Source: Galaxea fascicularis (lineage: Eukaryota > Cnidaria > Anthozoa > Scleractinia > Euphylliidae). Taken from it: a stretch of DNA of 64,000 nt. The notes beneath the pieces were generated by a model. That model had not been told where the DNA came from. It saw only the letters and a program-made list of their open reading frames with translations, and did not search any database. Position numbers and translations under genes: made by a program. Every line of letters begins with the position of its first letter. The first letter of the stretch is position 1. The stretch is from NCBI GenBank assembly GCA_948470475.1, contig OX419342.1, positions 22,312,577 through 22,376,576 of the forward strand, in the 5' to 3' direction. Positions 34,901 through 46,878 of the stretch are shown one piece after another.

Positions 34901-37900
34901 CGTTGGGTAAAGTATGGCTTTGATGACGTGGAGATGCCCGAGTACAGAGTTCTGATGTCTTTTCCCAATACAACGAACCCTACCAGGATAACCCTCAAGT
35001 ATAAAAACGGAACCATCATTCACCAAGTTAAACCTGAAGAACAGGTATTTTGCTTTCTCGAACAGTCACCTTCAGGATTCTTTTTTGTTTGTGTGGCTAG
35101 CAGGTTGTAGCTGTTGTGACGTCATCCGCTTTGACGCGGCGTGGCATATTTTTGTAAAGCTGTGCAATGAATTAGTATAAACGAATTATGCCTTCCCCTC
35201 ACCCCTATCCTGCAAAATATATTATTCTCAGAAACAGTGGGAAGAAAACATAACCTTCCCATTAATTAATACTATCTTGTAAGCAGTTGTGTTTTTGTTT
35301 GGTCTTGGCTCTTAAGTTTCTTAGCAGAATAATGTTAGTTTCGTAGAAGAATAATGGCTCTCCAAGCTCTCCAAACCACAAAACAGGCGCAATACTAGGG
35401 ATAAAATAAAAAGACTTCGTAAAGAAACTTCAGCCCTCTCAAAAATTGCCAAAATTAACCTCCAATATGTATACAGAGGATGGGGGGGGGGGGGGGGGGA
35501 AGGTTAGTGTTGAAATTATCCTTAAGTGCTTTGAGCTACAATTTGATAGCATATTTTCCAAAGGTGGTCTTCTGGGCGTAAAAAAATTTAACTCGTAAAT
35601 GTTTATCATAGCACGAGTCAAAAGATCATTGTGGTCTCCTTTGTGAAGAGGCAGTAGATAAAAATTCGACCACCGATATTGAGAACAACATTTTTCAGGA
35701 TTAGTTGCACAACGTAATTTCTTGAGAATTTTCCGTTTTAGGTGACAGGAGAAGAAGTCATGGCTTTTCTAGCTTACAGCCCAAATGGCAAGGTAGAGGG
35801 AGAGCTTGTTTACGTGAATTATGGACAAGTCGGGGACTTTGAGAAACTCAAGACACTAGGTGTCAATGTGACGGGCAAGATCGCCATAATGAGATATGGG
35901 AAAATATTTCGAGGAGATAAGGTAAGGACCTCAGATGAACATATCAGGAACTTTGTTAAGTGTTACGATGAACGAAACTGTGCGCATTTCAGTAGTGACA
36001 CATGTGAGATACAGTCAGTCTCTTTCCAGACAAAGGGGGTGATAATGAAATGATTTTAACGTCAAATTTTTAAAAATAAAATGCTAAAACAGGTTAGGGC
36101 TAAAATCAAAGTACTTTTTACAACGCTTCAGTTCAGTTGTTCAATTTAAGAAGTCTTGTTGTGGACCTCAGTTTTAGACTTTGAAGGGCATCCCATCACC
36201 CACTTTCACGTAAACGGACCATTTTTAACTACATTTGGAGCTTCCTCATCCTACTGTCTTCAAAACTTTGTAAAAATCGAAATGTGCTAGGCTTGGCACA
36301 TTTCGGTCACCGGATAATAAAAGAGAAAACCGAAAATGTTATCATAATAAGCCATTTCCGAATTACCTTGGGCCTCTTTTTCAAAGCGAGTCTAAGTACT
36401 CATCCTTTCATCTGCAAATTAGTTTTCATTCTCGCGCAAACTCATTTTGAAGTGAATGAAATGAATGAAATGAATTGTTTCCATTGGGAAAAGCACCTAT
36501 TAGGTTTATAAAGAGGGTGTAGTTGTAGCTGGAACATCTGAGTCCAGGTAGACAAATCGTTGCATAATAAGGTTGAGGGACACTCTCTGCATCTTGACTG
36601 CTCCAGAGAAGATCATAGGGCCATGGTGACTGAAAATGTAACACTTGTGGTATGTCGTGTGGAGTGACAAGAATACCTCACAAATTATTACTTTATCCGC
36701 TGGATAGCGACTTATCCGCAGAATTACGCTTTCTTTTTTTCTTTTTTTTCAACAACTGGTTCCAGATAGAGGCAAATAGTTAGAACAGGGTTAGGGACAT
36801 TCTGTGTACCCTGACTGCTCCAGCGGAGACCAGAGGGCCATCTGCAATTGGTGGCTGCTGTTGTTGAATGACTAGTTAGGACGTTTCTTGAATCAAGTGT
36901 TTAGCCTCTGGCCTAATCCTTAGAAGTAAGCTACGACAGCCCCGGTACTGGAGAGGTTTCATTCTCCGTGCGAACGATGGGGTTTCCTCTGTATTAAGAT
37001 GACACCGTCCAACTGATAAATTTGTCTTTTTCCGTCACCTGTTTACTTTACGGATATTGAATCTAAAGGGAGAAGTTACATCAGGTTAATCACTTCTGCG
37101 AGGTAAAGGTTTAAATACTACTTCTCAGTGAAAGTCCGATCTGAAAGTGAGAGCTGGTGAGCACGAAGTAAGCATACCCTGACCAGCTACATTTTAACAG
37201 CCTGGTCCCGTTTGTACGTGTTCAAAAGCTGGATAGCGCTAGCCAGCCTTTGAACAACTGGACCCTGGTATTTGGCCTGGTTTGGGGGTAGAACCCTCGT
37301 CCGGGGGCTGTAAAGGGGCTGTAGTAAAACTACATTTGTACCAGTCATTCCAAACATTTCTTTTTACAGGTCTATACCGCAGCCAACTACGGCGCCAAAG
37401 CCGCTCTCCTTTACTCTGATCCCGGAGATGTTGCCCAGGCAGGAGGCGACCCCAAGGACACCTACCCCAACACACCCTGGCTCCCCAGGGATGGGGTGCA
37501 GCGAGGATCGTTGTACATTCATGGGGGAGATCCTCTTACACCCGGACTTCCAGCGATCCCTGGGATGTACAGGAGGCCGCAAAATGAAAGTAAACTCCCC
37601 CCGATACCTGCTCATCCTTTGGGTTATGGAGACGCAATGTTCTTTCTAAGCAGAATAGGAGGTTAGTGCGATTTCGTACCAGAAGGACTTTTGAACTTGG
37701 GACACCACCACCACTGACTTAAATTCAAAGAAACAATCGTTGTCTGTTACAAAATATTAATAATATAATACATAAGGAATTAAAATTGAAAAGAAATCTG
37801 GTTGTGAAGCTACTTTTAAAACGTTCAGTTGTCAGTGGTGGCCGGAAGAGTGAAAGGGTGGCCTTTATTTAGCAGCCATCTGGATCGCGAAGGTCCACTT

Positions 37901-38939
37901 ATGGACCATCGGTGGAGGTTGTATCACCTTTCCACATCTTCTATCAGAAGTTTCCAACATTTTTGCTCCTTTAAGAAACCGAAGCGTGATGCTAGATATT
38001 TTGAAACGTATCTATCTTTGCAAGATATTTGTGATACTGAGATTACATATCTAAAAATAATTAGTGCATAATTAGGCTGTGGAAAAGATAGTTTAATCTT
38101 ATTAAAAAGGATGCTTGCCTAAGCTCAACTGTATTGTTGGTTCGAATAAGCACTTCTGTTTCCATTTCGCGTCAAGACCGAAGTGACTATGTCTACTTCT
38201 GACGCTGCTAACGTGTTCCTTAAATATCACAGTAACAACTTCGTTTCTTGTTTGATTCAGGAAAGAAAGCACCTAAGGAATGGAGGGGAGGCCTTAAAAT
38301 AACCTACCGCCTTGGACCTAGCTTTACCGACAGAGACATAACGGTTTCAGTTGACGTTAATAATTATAATGAAGTTAAATCGACGTTTCAAGTGATTGGA
38401 ACGATCTATGGCAGTGTGGAGCCCGATCGCTATATCTTGCTTGGTAACCATAGAGATGCGTGGGTATATGGAGCTGTTGACCCGAGCAGTGGAACTACTG
38501 TTATCACTGAAATTGCTCGCGCGCTTGGAGGGTTAAAGAAAGCAGGCTGGCAACCTCGTCGAAGTGTTAAGGTAAACGATTGATTGGTGAAATTAATGAC
38601 ATTTGCGCTAATTGTTATTTCGTATCTACACTCCGCACAGAATTTGTGTCCCAAATTCAGTGAAGTTTCGTCAAACATGGATCTTATAAATCTAGGGAGG
38701 CAGGGTGGCCGAGTGGTTAGGGCGCTGGATTTCAATGCGTGTGACCCGGGTTCAAATCCCGCTCTGGCCACTAGCTGGTGTTGTTCTGGGTAAGTACCTG
38801 GTTCAACTCCTCGGTCATCCTTGTAAAATAGCCAACCGGTTTGCCTCCTGCCGGTTGGGATTCTTATCATGTTAAGTTTATTCGATAAATGCTCGGAGAT
38901 ATTAGCTACATAAGCTACTCTAAAATCCGAGGGTAAATA

Positions 38940-38971
<32 letters not shown>

Positions 38972-41900
38972 GTATCGCTATTCATGTCTGATATAAAATT
39001 CTTCATGTTTTCCTACGTAATAAATTTACCAGGTGAATTTTACAGGTAGATAATTTCTGTAGCGTTCAGTTCAATTTGTTTTGCTAGGTTTGCAGCTGGG
39101 GTAGTGAGGAATATGGTATTGTGGGATCAAGAGAATGGGTAGAAGAGCACGAGAAACGACTTGCTGAAAGAGCCGTTATTTATATCAATACAGACAGTTC
39201 AGTAGACGGAAATTTCCTCATAAGGATGCTTTCCACACCGCTTGTGAAACACACTATGCGGGAATTTAGCAAGACTGTAATGGATCCCCGTGGGCGAAGC
39301 ATGTTTGACATTGCAGCTGAAAGGAATCCTGAGCCACAAACAGACCCTCCAGAACCTGCTGTGAGTCGGCCTGGAGCCGGTAGCGATTATCTGGGTTTTT
39401 ATCAATATGTTGGCGTCTCGGCGGTTGATTTCAGGTACTTTGGCTTCAACAGAACGTTCCTTGGCTATCCCATGTACCATTCAAAATACGAGACATTCGA
39501 GTACGTTAAAAAATTCGTTGACCCCGAATTCAAGTATCACAAAGCTGCTACCCAATTTCTTGGGGGATTCCTACTGCTGTTTGCTGACTCACCGCTTTTA
39601 AACATGAGTGTTGTAGTGCACGGAGACGCGTTAAATGGATCCTTGCATGCTCTGAAACGAGATTACAGTGTTGCTCTTAAAGGACATAGGCAATCTTTTA
39701 GTTTCTTAGAGGGCGCTATAAAGAAGTTTCAAGGGGCTGCCGCAAATTTCACCAAGGCCAAGTAAGTTTATGATATTTTGCTCTACGCTCTGCAAAATGC
39801 AACAGAATATTGTCCCCTCGGCTCTCTTCTATAATTTATATATATATGGTGTTATACTGGAGAATCATTTTGAACTTAAAATATTTTTTTTCTGTAGTAA
39901 TTAATTTCTTTTTCTCGTGACCTTGACGATAACTGAAGTTCCAGCATCTAACTACTCATTACATTATTTCTACAGCTCGTGGGTCTCAAAGGCTCACTTT
40001 GGAAAAGACTGGGATCAAGGGTGACACTGGAGGGACTGTGGGATTGTTTGGGGATGCCAAAATAAAAAAGATCATCGAACATTTTTTTGCTTTTCTGTAA
40101 TGAAGTGTTAGACTCGAGTAATCTTCAAAATTCCCCACTATAAGGGGACTGCAGCAACTGAAGGATTGTGGGATGGTTTGGGTAGTCGGAAGATGAAACA
40201 CATCGCATTTTACGGTGCTTTTTGTAGCGTAGCTCTTCTCTATTCTGTGTCGTTTTAAGTAATGTTCTCTGCACAAAAGATTATCCAGGCCCGGCCAGGG
40301 GGAGTAGTGGAATACCAATATACCCACTATCCCCCCCCCCCCCCCAAGATACCAATATACCTGAAAATCATGATACTTAATACCTAAAATTATTTTGAAA
40401 CGATACTAAATACCTGAAAATGAATAAGTAAAATCTTTATCTGAATACCTAAAATACAGGAAAAACTAAATACTTAATACCCGAATTTAGACCAAAAAAA
40501 ACCATATACCTGAATTAAAACCGGCCGGGATACCGTATACCCAAAACCCCTGGCCGGGCCTGATTATCCCATGTGCTACCACCACTGATAAGTGATCCTT
40601 GTTACTTTGTCTACCCAAAGCATCCCACAATTCTTTACTCAGGCTAGTCTTCCCATAGTTCTAAGATAGCCGAATTACACGTACACAAGGGTATTTAGAC
40701 TACCCACAACGGCTTGCGTGGCCACTCGATCCCAGGCTACTATATTTTTCCAATATGAGCTTTTAAAGTACAGCCAACATAAAACTCACGTGAAGGCTGC
40801 TGACTTTGAAAAAAAGTTCCTAACAGAGCTCAAAAGCACCGAAAACAAGTACTACCCAGTAGGTTCAATTTTGAAAGGTCCCTCCTGTTGAAATGTCATC
40901 AGTGAGATTCAGTTTTTAATGCAAACTGACAAACAGCCGTTCGGGAAAGTGTCATTGAACGACTTAATTAACATGATTCTCGGTACGCATAGCCTAAATG
41001 ATCGACGCTAAAAGTAATTTCAATCTAATTTTGACAAACAATTTTCCTCTAGTATCGTAGAGGGATTTTTGGGTGCTTTTGTTTTCGCCCATCTGATTCT
41101 TCTTTTTTCCAAATTGGCGCTTTCCGTAAGGTCAGTGTCAATATGGCGCCAAGCTGATAAACATAATTGGAGTATTTGAGATTCCTCAGTTCTTCGAATT
41201 CTTTTTCAGAATTGCGCACATCGGAGACCTCAAAATAGTAGCCACATTCCTTTCACAAACTGGCCAGTCTGACAGATGGAAAGCACCCTCTGTGTATAGG
41301 TTGCTTGAATTTTGAAGCAGTTTTAAATTCTGAAAGGTTACGCTTGTTAAGCCTCTAACTCCCAAAAGTGATTGGTTTGTAACTTTTTTTTATAATATCA
41401 TCAATACATTGTTCTGCATCTGGTGATGAGGATAAACAAAATTATCAGTCAGCCAGCCAGCTTAATGATGCTGGCCTAAGGGCTTCTGCTGAAGAAAATA
41501 GCTCGAAAAACACTTAAATGCGATAAAGCTACCGGATTTGAGCTTATGAATTGGTTCCTTAAACATCGTGGTAACGTGATAACTAAACTTGAGCCCGTAG
41601 TGCCTTAAAACCGCAGATATTGTAATGATAACTCCCGCGGCCTCGTGTACCTTGCTGGCACTGGTAATTTTATACCCTTTGTCAACGTATCGGTATCGAG
41701 TACAAAGTGTTATTACTCACAGCTTTCATTCTTATTGATACAGAAATGAAATGGAGAGAAAGTTAGCGGCTTTCGACGAACCAACTTTCGCTGAGCTGCG
41801 TCGGTTGAATGACCGAATGATTCAGACGGAACGAGCCTTTATTTACTCCTATGGCTTGCCAGGAAGGCGCCTGGTTCGTAACGTATTTTTGGCTAACAGC

Positions 41901-42056
41901 AAATACAACCAGTACGGTGCCTCCAGCTTCCCTGGCATCAGAGACGCACTGTACAGTTTAAAAGAAACTGGAGACCACGCGGAAGTTGACCTTCAATTAT
42001 CTATTGCTGCACAAGCTGTGCTTTCAGCTGTTGATTTGTTATCGGGCCCGTTCTAG
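31925..42056 (+). CDS. glutamate carboxypeptidase II-like M28 metallopeptidase (7 exons)
   Basis: Exons: 31925-32187, 34831-35044, 35742-35921, 37370-37661, 38261-38571, 39088-39761, 41744-42056. All are GT-AG and in phase, giving 748 residues against 750 for human GCPII. It is a type II membrane ectopeptidase: a short basic cytosolic tail, a membrane helix at 19-43, a stalk, a PA-like domain (about 100-350), the M28 catalytic domain and the C-terminal dimerisation domain. Zinc ligands and the general base are present: H380 in GNHRDAW, D390 in AVDPSSG, E427/E428 in WGSEEYG, D456 in NTDSS and H551 in YHSKYE. Residues that grip the glutamate substrate in human GCPII differ: N519 is S, R534 is D, K699 is Q, while R536 and Tyr700 equivalents remain. 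Folate or NAAG hydrolysis therefore cannot be assumed. A decayed paralogous 3' end lies upstream. Confidence 0.95.
32367..32411. repeat. perfect 20-bp hairpin in intron 1 of the peptidase gene
   Basis: AAATGACCAAATTCAAGTTC is followed by a 5-base spacer (GACAA) and its exact reverse complement. A stem this perfect would form a strong RNA hairpin in the pre-mRNA or a cruciform. No inserted-element borders were identified. Confidence 0.85.
32640..32809. mobile_element. MITE with CACCTTATTCC termini, copy 1
   Basis: CACCTTATTCCGAAATGGCT with CCCATTCCAATATTCT on the left is mirrored by AGAATATTAGAATAGGAGCA with ATTTTGGAATAAGGTG on the right. The arms are about 40 bp. A related, partly deleted copy lies at 61631-61743. 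It lies in intron 1 of the peptidase gene. Confidence 0.75.
32968..33342. mobile_element. 375-bp MITE with CAGGGGCACCCAACG termini and ATACTT duplication
   Basis: CAGGGGCACCCAACG on the left is mirrored by CGTTGGGTGCCCCTG on the right, and ATACTT flanks both ends. The interior is a series of degenerate CCGAAAATTCTAGGTGAC-like units (at least four). A diverged relative ending in GGCATTGGGTGCCC lies at about 57590-57803. No coding capacity. Confidence 0.8.
33689..33861 (-). mobile_element. partial inverted copy of the 31302 MITE
   Basis: Read on the minus strand it starts GGGGGTGTTTACATGACACT and continues through CATTTGTTTACATGATACCA and GCCGGCGCGAGTCGCCCC to TTTGCAGTATTAATTGA, matching 31302-31557 with an internal deletion of about 45 bp. 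TTA follows its outer end. The inner border is not defined. Confidence 0.7.
33963..34146. mobile_element. Penelope-like terminal fragments, head to head, with hammerhead-like motif
   Basis: At 34030-34080 the plus strand reads TGACGAAGGGCTCGAAACAT followed by CAGCTTTTAGAATCCCTGTA, and then the ATCAACTCCGTTG...AAAACCAAG segment shared with 11068 and 57170. At 33973-34020 the same motif stands inverted. The conserved pieces CTGANGA and GAAA of the hammerhead core are recognisable, and such motifs are known in the terminal repeats of Penelope-like elements. Stem II is short here, so activity is doubtful. Confidence 0.5.
34488..34812. mobile_element. terminal-inverted-repeat element ending 18 bp before peptidase exon 2
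   Basis: GGGCCCCGTCTACATGTATA with CGTTTACGT on the left is mirrored by ACGTAAACGTATACGTGTTT with ACGGGGCC on the right. Further GTAAACG words are scattered within. Its right edge stops just upstream of the exon 2 acceptor at 34829-34830, so it occupies the place where the branch point would usually be. Confidence 0.7.
36520..36852. repeat. diverged direct repeat in peptidase intron 3
   Basis: The segment containing CTTGACTGCTCCAGAGAAGA near 36593 is echoed by CCTGACTGCTCCAGCGGAGA near 36819. Matching flanks (GTTGAGGGACACTCT versus GTTAGGGACATTCT; AGGGCCATGG versus AGGGCCATCT) extend the similarity over roughly 90 bp. The spacing is about 230 bp. The origin is unknown. Confidence 0.6.
38695..38970 (+). 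mobile_element. full-length tRNA-derived SINE with (ATT)n tail
   Basis: The tRNA-like head contains the A box TGGCCGAGTGGTTAGGGC and the B box GGGTTCAAATCCC. The body contains ACTAGCTGGTGTTGTTCTGG and GCCAACCGGTTTGCCTCC. The tail is GGGTAAATAAAGT(ATT)n. It is the best preserved of three copies of this family here (others at 15965 and 16711, minus strand). It lies in intron 5 of the peptidase gene, in sense orientation. Confidence 0.85.
40287..40561. mobile_element. 275-bp hAT-like MITE with 8-bp target duplication
   Basis: AGGCCCGGCCAGGGG on the left is mirrored by CCCCTGGCCGGGCCT on the right, and the 8-mer GATTATCC flanks both ends exactly (40279-40286 and 40562-40569). An 8-bp duplication fits the hAT superfamily. 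The interior contains degenerate ATACCTGAAAAT/ATACTAAATACC repeats and a poly-C run near 40331. It lies in intron 6 of the peptidase gene. Confidence 0.85.
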
Positions 42057-45000
42057 CTCGGATGTGGTTAATTTAAAATCGGAATCATTTAATCTGAAGT
42101 TAGGAATGACGCGTTAGGGTTCACTCCAAGCTAAGTAATAAAATTGTCTTGGTTTCGTTAACTATCTTGTTGAAGGTAACTATATGTAACCTCGGTTCTG
42201 TGGCTTTATTTTCAGTAGTAAAAGTATATTAAGATGCTAAGCTAATGAGTATGACAACACCCTTGATATAACGTTGTCTTTGCCAATGGGGGTTTACTAC
42301 GAGGGGAATATTGTCCTAATTATATTCTCCAAGGGGAATTACATACATTACAAGAGAATACCCGTATCACCCTCCTCTTTTCCAATCAAAGCCTCCCAAG
42401 CTTGTTATGGCCCGGTTAAAAAATGCAAGTATTTCCAAGTTGAACTCGACTTCAGCTTTGTGTTGGGTGGCCGAAAAAACTCACAAGTTAAGTTTACCTG
42501 CAAGTGCCCGCAAGTTGCCCAACAAAAGCCATCAGTTCTGGGTTGCCAACGTAAAAAAATAATTGGAAATATCTGTCAAGTAATGTAATTCATTGGTTTA
42601 TGGATTCCATAACAATGAATGACGTGGGAGCAGGTTGCGTTGACTTATGCTGGGCGGTCAAGTGGCCACTCCAGGCGCTTGCATCGACCTGGGCGCAAAT
42701 TTGGTCGTGGTCAAATTGAACGCAGGTCAGCATGACTGTTTACAGGTCCTGCCCAAACGGATTCGCGAGGGGATACAGCCTTTTAATTCGAGGGATATAT
42801 TCAATGAGAATTAAGAACAAAAGAAAACCAAAGGTGTAAAAAGGAACTTTAAGGTGTTAAATTCTGAAAAATTGCGGTGCTCCGTTGGCAACGAAAGGCT
42901 AACGCTAGAAACATCGGCAGTCGAGTCGCCTGATTCCAAGAGGGGCCACGCACCTGGCCGCGAGCGACCTGGACCGTCTGCGAATCAGGCTAGCACTTGC
43001 TTTACCGAGCGCTAGCAGTTCTCACACTAAACCCTAGCGATGCACTGGCCACGTGTTCCCAAGGCATTAAAAAGAAAAAAACCTGTTCCCAAGAGCCTCC
43101 GGCTGGTCATAGAAACCTCCAATCCTTTTTTTCCCCGAAACTTCAAAATGTGCGCTTTGATCCATCTGGAAATAAGAAGGACGAGAGAAAACAAACTGAA
43201 TATTAAAAACATTATATAATTACCCTTACAGTTTAGTCTGTACACACCCAGAAATATCATTTAAATAAACTATATTCTGACGTGAGGCATCTATATTTCG
43301 GGGCTACACAAAACACACTTTCGCTGCTTACAAGAGTTGGAAAAGTTTAAAGTTAATTAATAAGGTGCGTTCATTTATCATTATTCTGGAGGTGGAATAT
43401 TCATTCTTGTTCTTTTAAGACTTATTCCATTTTCGGAATAATGAACGGAATAACTCATTATGCTCCCGATAGCAAATGAAACAAATTACGGTTTACTCGC
43501 AACACAAGGAATATGCGTTACAATAGTTTTGGGATGGTTTTGATGGGAAAATCGCGCGCGGTGCTGTGCGTGGTTCGCCAAGCCAATGACGGGGAACCGG
43601 AATGCAGTTGCATACGCTCCGCCGCGACTGTTCGGCGTACTGTTTTTAGGCCAATCACGCCAACAGCATTCTGTTTTCGGAATATGTCATTCCGTTATTT
43701 TTACCGGACTGCGAGTGTCCAGGAAAGACCCAAAAAGGACAATCTCAAACGTACATTAAGAACTGAACTATTTGGCGTGAAAATAATGGCCTGGAGCGTA
43801 GATAACAATGGCTAGGCGACATGCAAACAGATTATCCTAACCAAGATATCAAATATGTCGAAGCAGCAAAATAATTTATTTGCAGCTTCAGAAAGAAGCA
43901 GTTTCGTAGGTTATGGCGTAAGAGCCTGTTTTTCAACTCCCGGAACCGAAGTCAATACCATTAACTTTTTCAAACAATGTAGTTAACCTGACTAAAAACA
44001 CTCAGTGAATCAATGAATTACAATGCTCAGTTGATAAAATAACAAGCAACAATTAACATACTTATGGCCCACAAACTGCCAGTTGTCGAGACCTCACAGA
44101 CTGTACAGCCCATAGCGATGCAAACCTTAGTAAGGGTTCAGCTACCAGAGGGCTTTCATTGCCTATCCACTTATAGTATCATTTAATCTTTATCGCTTTC
44201 TTTCCCCTAAAGAGCGAGACACCATTGCCGCCAAAACAGCCTGAACCCCTCCAGTCGGTCATGAAAAGTAGAATACATTTTAAACTAGAAAATCAGCTCG
44301 AGGGTTATTTGCCTTCGGCTATATCTGATCTTCAAGTTGGTAGTTTGTTGATGATATGCCAAACAATTACGAAAAGGTTAAGGTATCTCTCCTCTAGTTT
44401 ATTGCGCTCAACGTTCACTGAAAGTCCTTAGGGACCGGTCATGATTTAGTGGGGGGTGTCATCATTTTATTTTTTTTCGGAGGGGGGGGGGCATTTAAAA
44501 AAATCCCTTAAGGGAAGATCACATTTTTTTAATGGAGTAAGGGGGAGGAGGGTCAGAGGTTTTTTGGACCCTTTAGAAGGGAGAGCCACAACTTCTTGGC
44601 CAAACTTTTTTCTCAGTTTAGCAGCCTTCCCCCCCCCCCCCCGAAATAATGCCCGGCAAACAAAAATGTTTGACTGTGTTGTGACAACTTCCTTTTGTTT
44701 ATCTTTATCCTCCAGTGTGGTCATGTATTTCTGTGCATGTATTATATTTTCTTAGACAAGACAAATTAACATAACAACAGACAGAACAATGAAGTAGTCC
44801 TCTCAGTTAACTCGATTTTGTGATAGCATATTAACTGGCATATTCAAAAACGTCTTATCAGATTTATAATCTGAAACTTTTCCTACCTCAACGGTAACCC
44901 TTGCTATCATAAAATCTACGCGGAATGCCTTTAAAAGGTAGTTGATCAGGATATCGTACATGAGTTTCCTTTTAAAGGAGCTATGCGTGCTTTGCCAGTA

Positions 45001-45423
45001 AGCCTTTGAATTGATCAACGGAGCAAAAACTACCTTAGGGATGAAACCTATATGTCTATAATACATCAAAGTAACCAATAACTAATCAACAGGAATGGTA
45101 AGAACCGCGAACCAAGCCGATTCAGTGCTTATTGTTGCTAAAATTTGTGGCACCTCGAGGTGCGCAGCCTTTGGAAGTTCGTTTCAAATGAACGGAACTG
45201 TGCTGAACTCGATAATTCTCCCCATGATAACTTGCGGACCGCTTTTGACCTCCACTGAACACGTTTTATGCACTCACTTTTCATGTTTTGAATTTAATTA
45301 CTTTACAGAGTTAACTGGATGGAGTTTAGGCCACGTAAGCTAAGTGAGTGAAACGTTTCGTCATTCGCTCTGTGTACCTGATTTGCGCCCGTTAACCAAG
45401 TTAGTTCGCAGTCGAACAGTATT
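42057..45423. other. intergenic region between the peptidase and fibrinogen-related genes
   Basis: Nothing here supports a gene. The 3' UTR of the peptidase gene occupies the start. A stretch at 43370-43700 has repeated ATTCCG/CGGAAT words in both orientations and is probably element-derived. A block at 44455-44640 contains poly-G and poly-C runs and is of repeat character. ORFs of 60-100 codons show no family features. Confidence 0.5.
42137..42142 (+). other. polyadenylation signal of the peptidase gene
   Basis: A canonical AATAAA stands 81 bp after the stop codon. The same site is conserved as GATAAA in the decayed upstream copy near 31665. Confidence 0.6.
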
Positions 45424-46744
45424 ATGGCGTTTAAAAGCACTGTGGCTTTTATGGGAGTCCTATCACTTGTAAGTTTCTCCGGAGCTAGGTAAATAATGAT
45501 AAGAGATCTGTGCATTGGCAGTCGTTTTAGGCTGTCGCCAGTCTCCACGGGGTTTAGGATAACTCGCCGAGAGGGCGAGCTATTGACATCGTAGCCGAGA
45601 CTGCTAGCAGTCTGCAGGAGTTTGGCAGACAAGATAATGCACGAAGGAGGCACTGAACAGTTCCAAGACAACCACTTTAGTAAAGCTACAAATAATCGGT
45701 TGAATTACATTAACTGATGCAGTTTTGCATTGTTTTCCTGTCTATTTTCTAGGCAGCTGCAGCTGCTGTCGACTACCATCTCCTCAAATCAGGCTTGGAA
45801 GTTCTTGTAAAAGTTAGTCTAGGACGAAGCAAGGTAACAATTTAATATGCTATTATTCAGAGAGTATTCATTTGACTACGTGTCAGTTTTTCTTACTTGC
45901 CCAACAGCAGCCACATAGATACGAATTTAGATTCGTATTTCAATTTTTTCTACACCGTATTTTACGACTGATGAAAAAAACAACTGAATTAAAACAACCT
46001 CATGATCTTTCAAATTGTGTTTTAGAGAGCTTCACAGAGTGCATATTATTGAAATATACTTGGCTAACTTGGCTTTTTCCACTTTTTTAGGAAGGTGCAA
46101 GTCGTCCCACTTCCTGCCTTGATTATTTACGGAAAGGCAGCTCAAAGAACGGCATCTATACACTTTACTCCAACGGCGGGGGTAGTTTCCCAGCTTACTG
46201 TGATCTGATGTCCGAGCGTGGTACAGCCTGGACGCTTGTCATGTCGTGGAGTACTTTGAATCGAAATATTCCCGCTTTTGACAAAATTCCTTTCAAGTTC
46301 AATGCTCCAGTTCAGGAGAACGCCCAGAACTGGGATCTCTACCGCCTGAGTTTGGCGCGAATGAGATCCCTGCAGAATCACTCCACTCACTGGCGAGCAA
46401 CATGCAGTTACCCAACCCACGGCATCGATTTCAGAGATTACGTCCGAGGAAACTTCACGGACTTCAACATTGTCGATTACCTTGGAGTGGGACAGTGCAA
46501 AAAGGTGGAATACATCAACATTCGCGGACATTTCGGCATTCATCTTACAGCACGTTTCTGGCAGATTGTTAACCAAGATTTCTTGCATATTGATAGCTCT
46601 AGAACTGGCTGTCAGTTTAACCCTACGCCTAGCTCGGTGTCCGATGAAGACAACTTTGGCCACTATAGGACAACCAACGCAAAATTCCGTTGCACAGGAG
46701 GACCACACTCGACTACCCAGTGGTGGTTTGGAGGGCATCTTTGA
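45424..46744 (+). CDS. secreted fibrinogen-related protein (3 exons)
   Basis: Exons: 45424-45468, 45753-45833 and 46091-46744, giving 259 residues. The donor after codon 15 (CTT|GTAAGT) was chosen because the alternative 20 bp later leads to a stop in exon 2. The N-terminus MAFKSTVAFMGVLSLAAAAA is a signal peptide. The third exon starts a fibrinogen C-terminal-like fold: CLDYLRKG, NGIYTLYSNGGGSFPAYCDL and GTAWTLVMSW match the GxYxL...YCDM...GWTL pattern. The second half (NIRGHFGIHL, GCQFNP, DEDNFGHY, TTQWWFGGHL) is less typical and resembles a group I associate with cnidarians. Fibrinogen-related proteins often bind carbohydrates in innate immunity or matrix; the role here is inferred only. 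Confidence 0.85.
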
Positions 46745-46872
46745 GGCTCTGTATGTTCAATCGCTTTCATTGGACACCAAGTCCAACATGTATGACGAAG
46801 CCGGCTTCGAGCATTTCTCCAGAGTAGAGAGCTTAGACGACAGGAGATGAATGTAAATGAAGCCAATTTAGA

Positions 46873-46878
46873 AATAAA
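46873..46878 (+). other. polyadenylation signal of the fibrinogen-related gene
   Basis: AATAAA stands 129 bp after the stop codon at 46744, an ordinary 3' UTR length. Confidence 0.6.

Noticed and set aside
35479..35499. Poly-G run (others near 9147, 40331, 44481, 54731, 55353, 57067, 58409) as possible G-quadruplex control elements
   Set aside because: They are scattered homopolymers in introns and intergenic DNA with no positional relation to genes; simple repeat slippage explains them.
45469..45488. Alternative exon 1 donor after GGAGCTAG in the fibrinogen-related gene
   Set aside because: It joins exon 2 in a frame that stops within exon 2; the donor at CTT|GTAAGT keeps the frame open and completes the signal peptide.
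46470..46850. 126-codon ORF in another frame over the end of the fibrinogen-related gene, extending past its stop
   Set aside because: It overlaps the real frame for most of its length; the part beyond the stop could be a frameshifted tail but lies in an ordinary 3' UTR before AATAAA.
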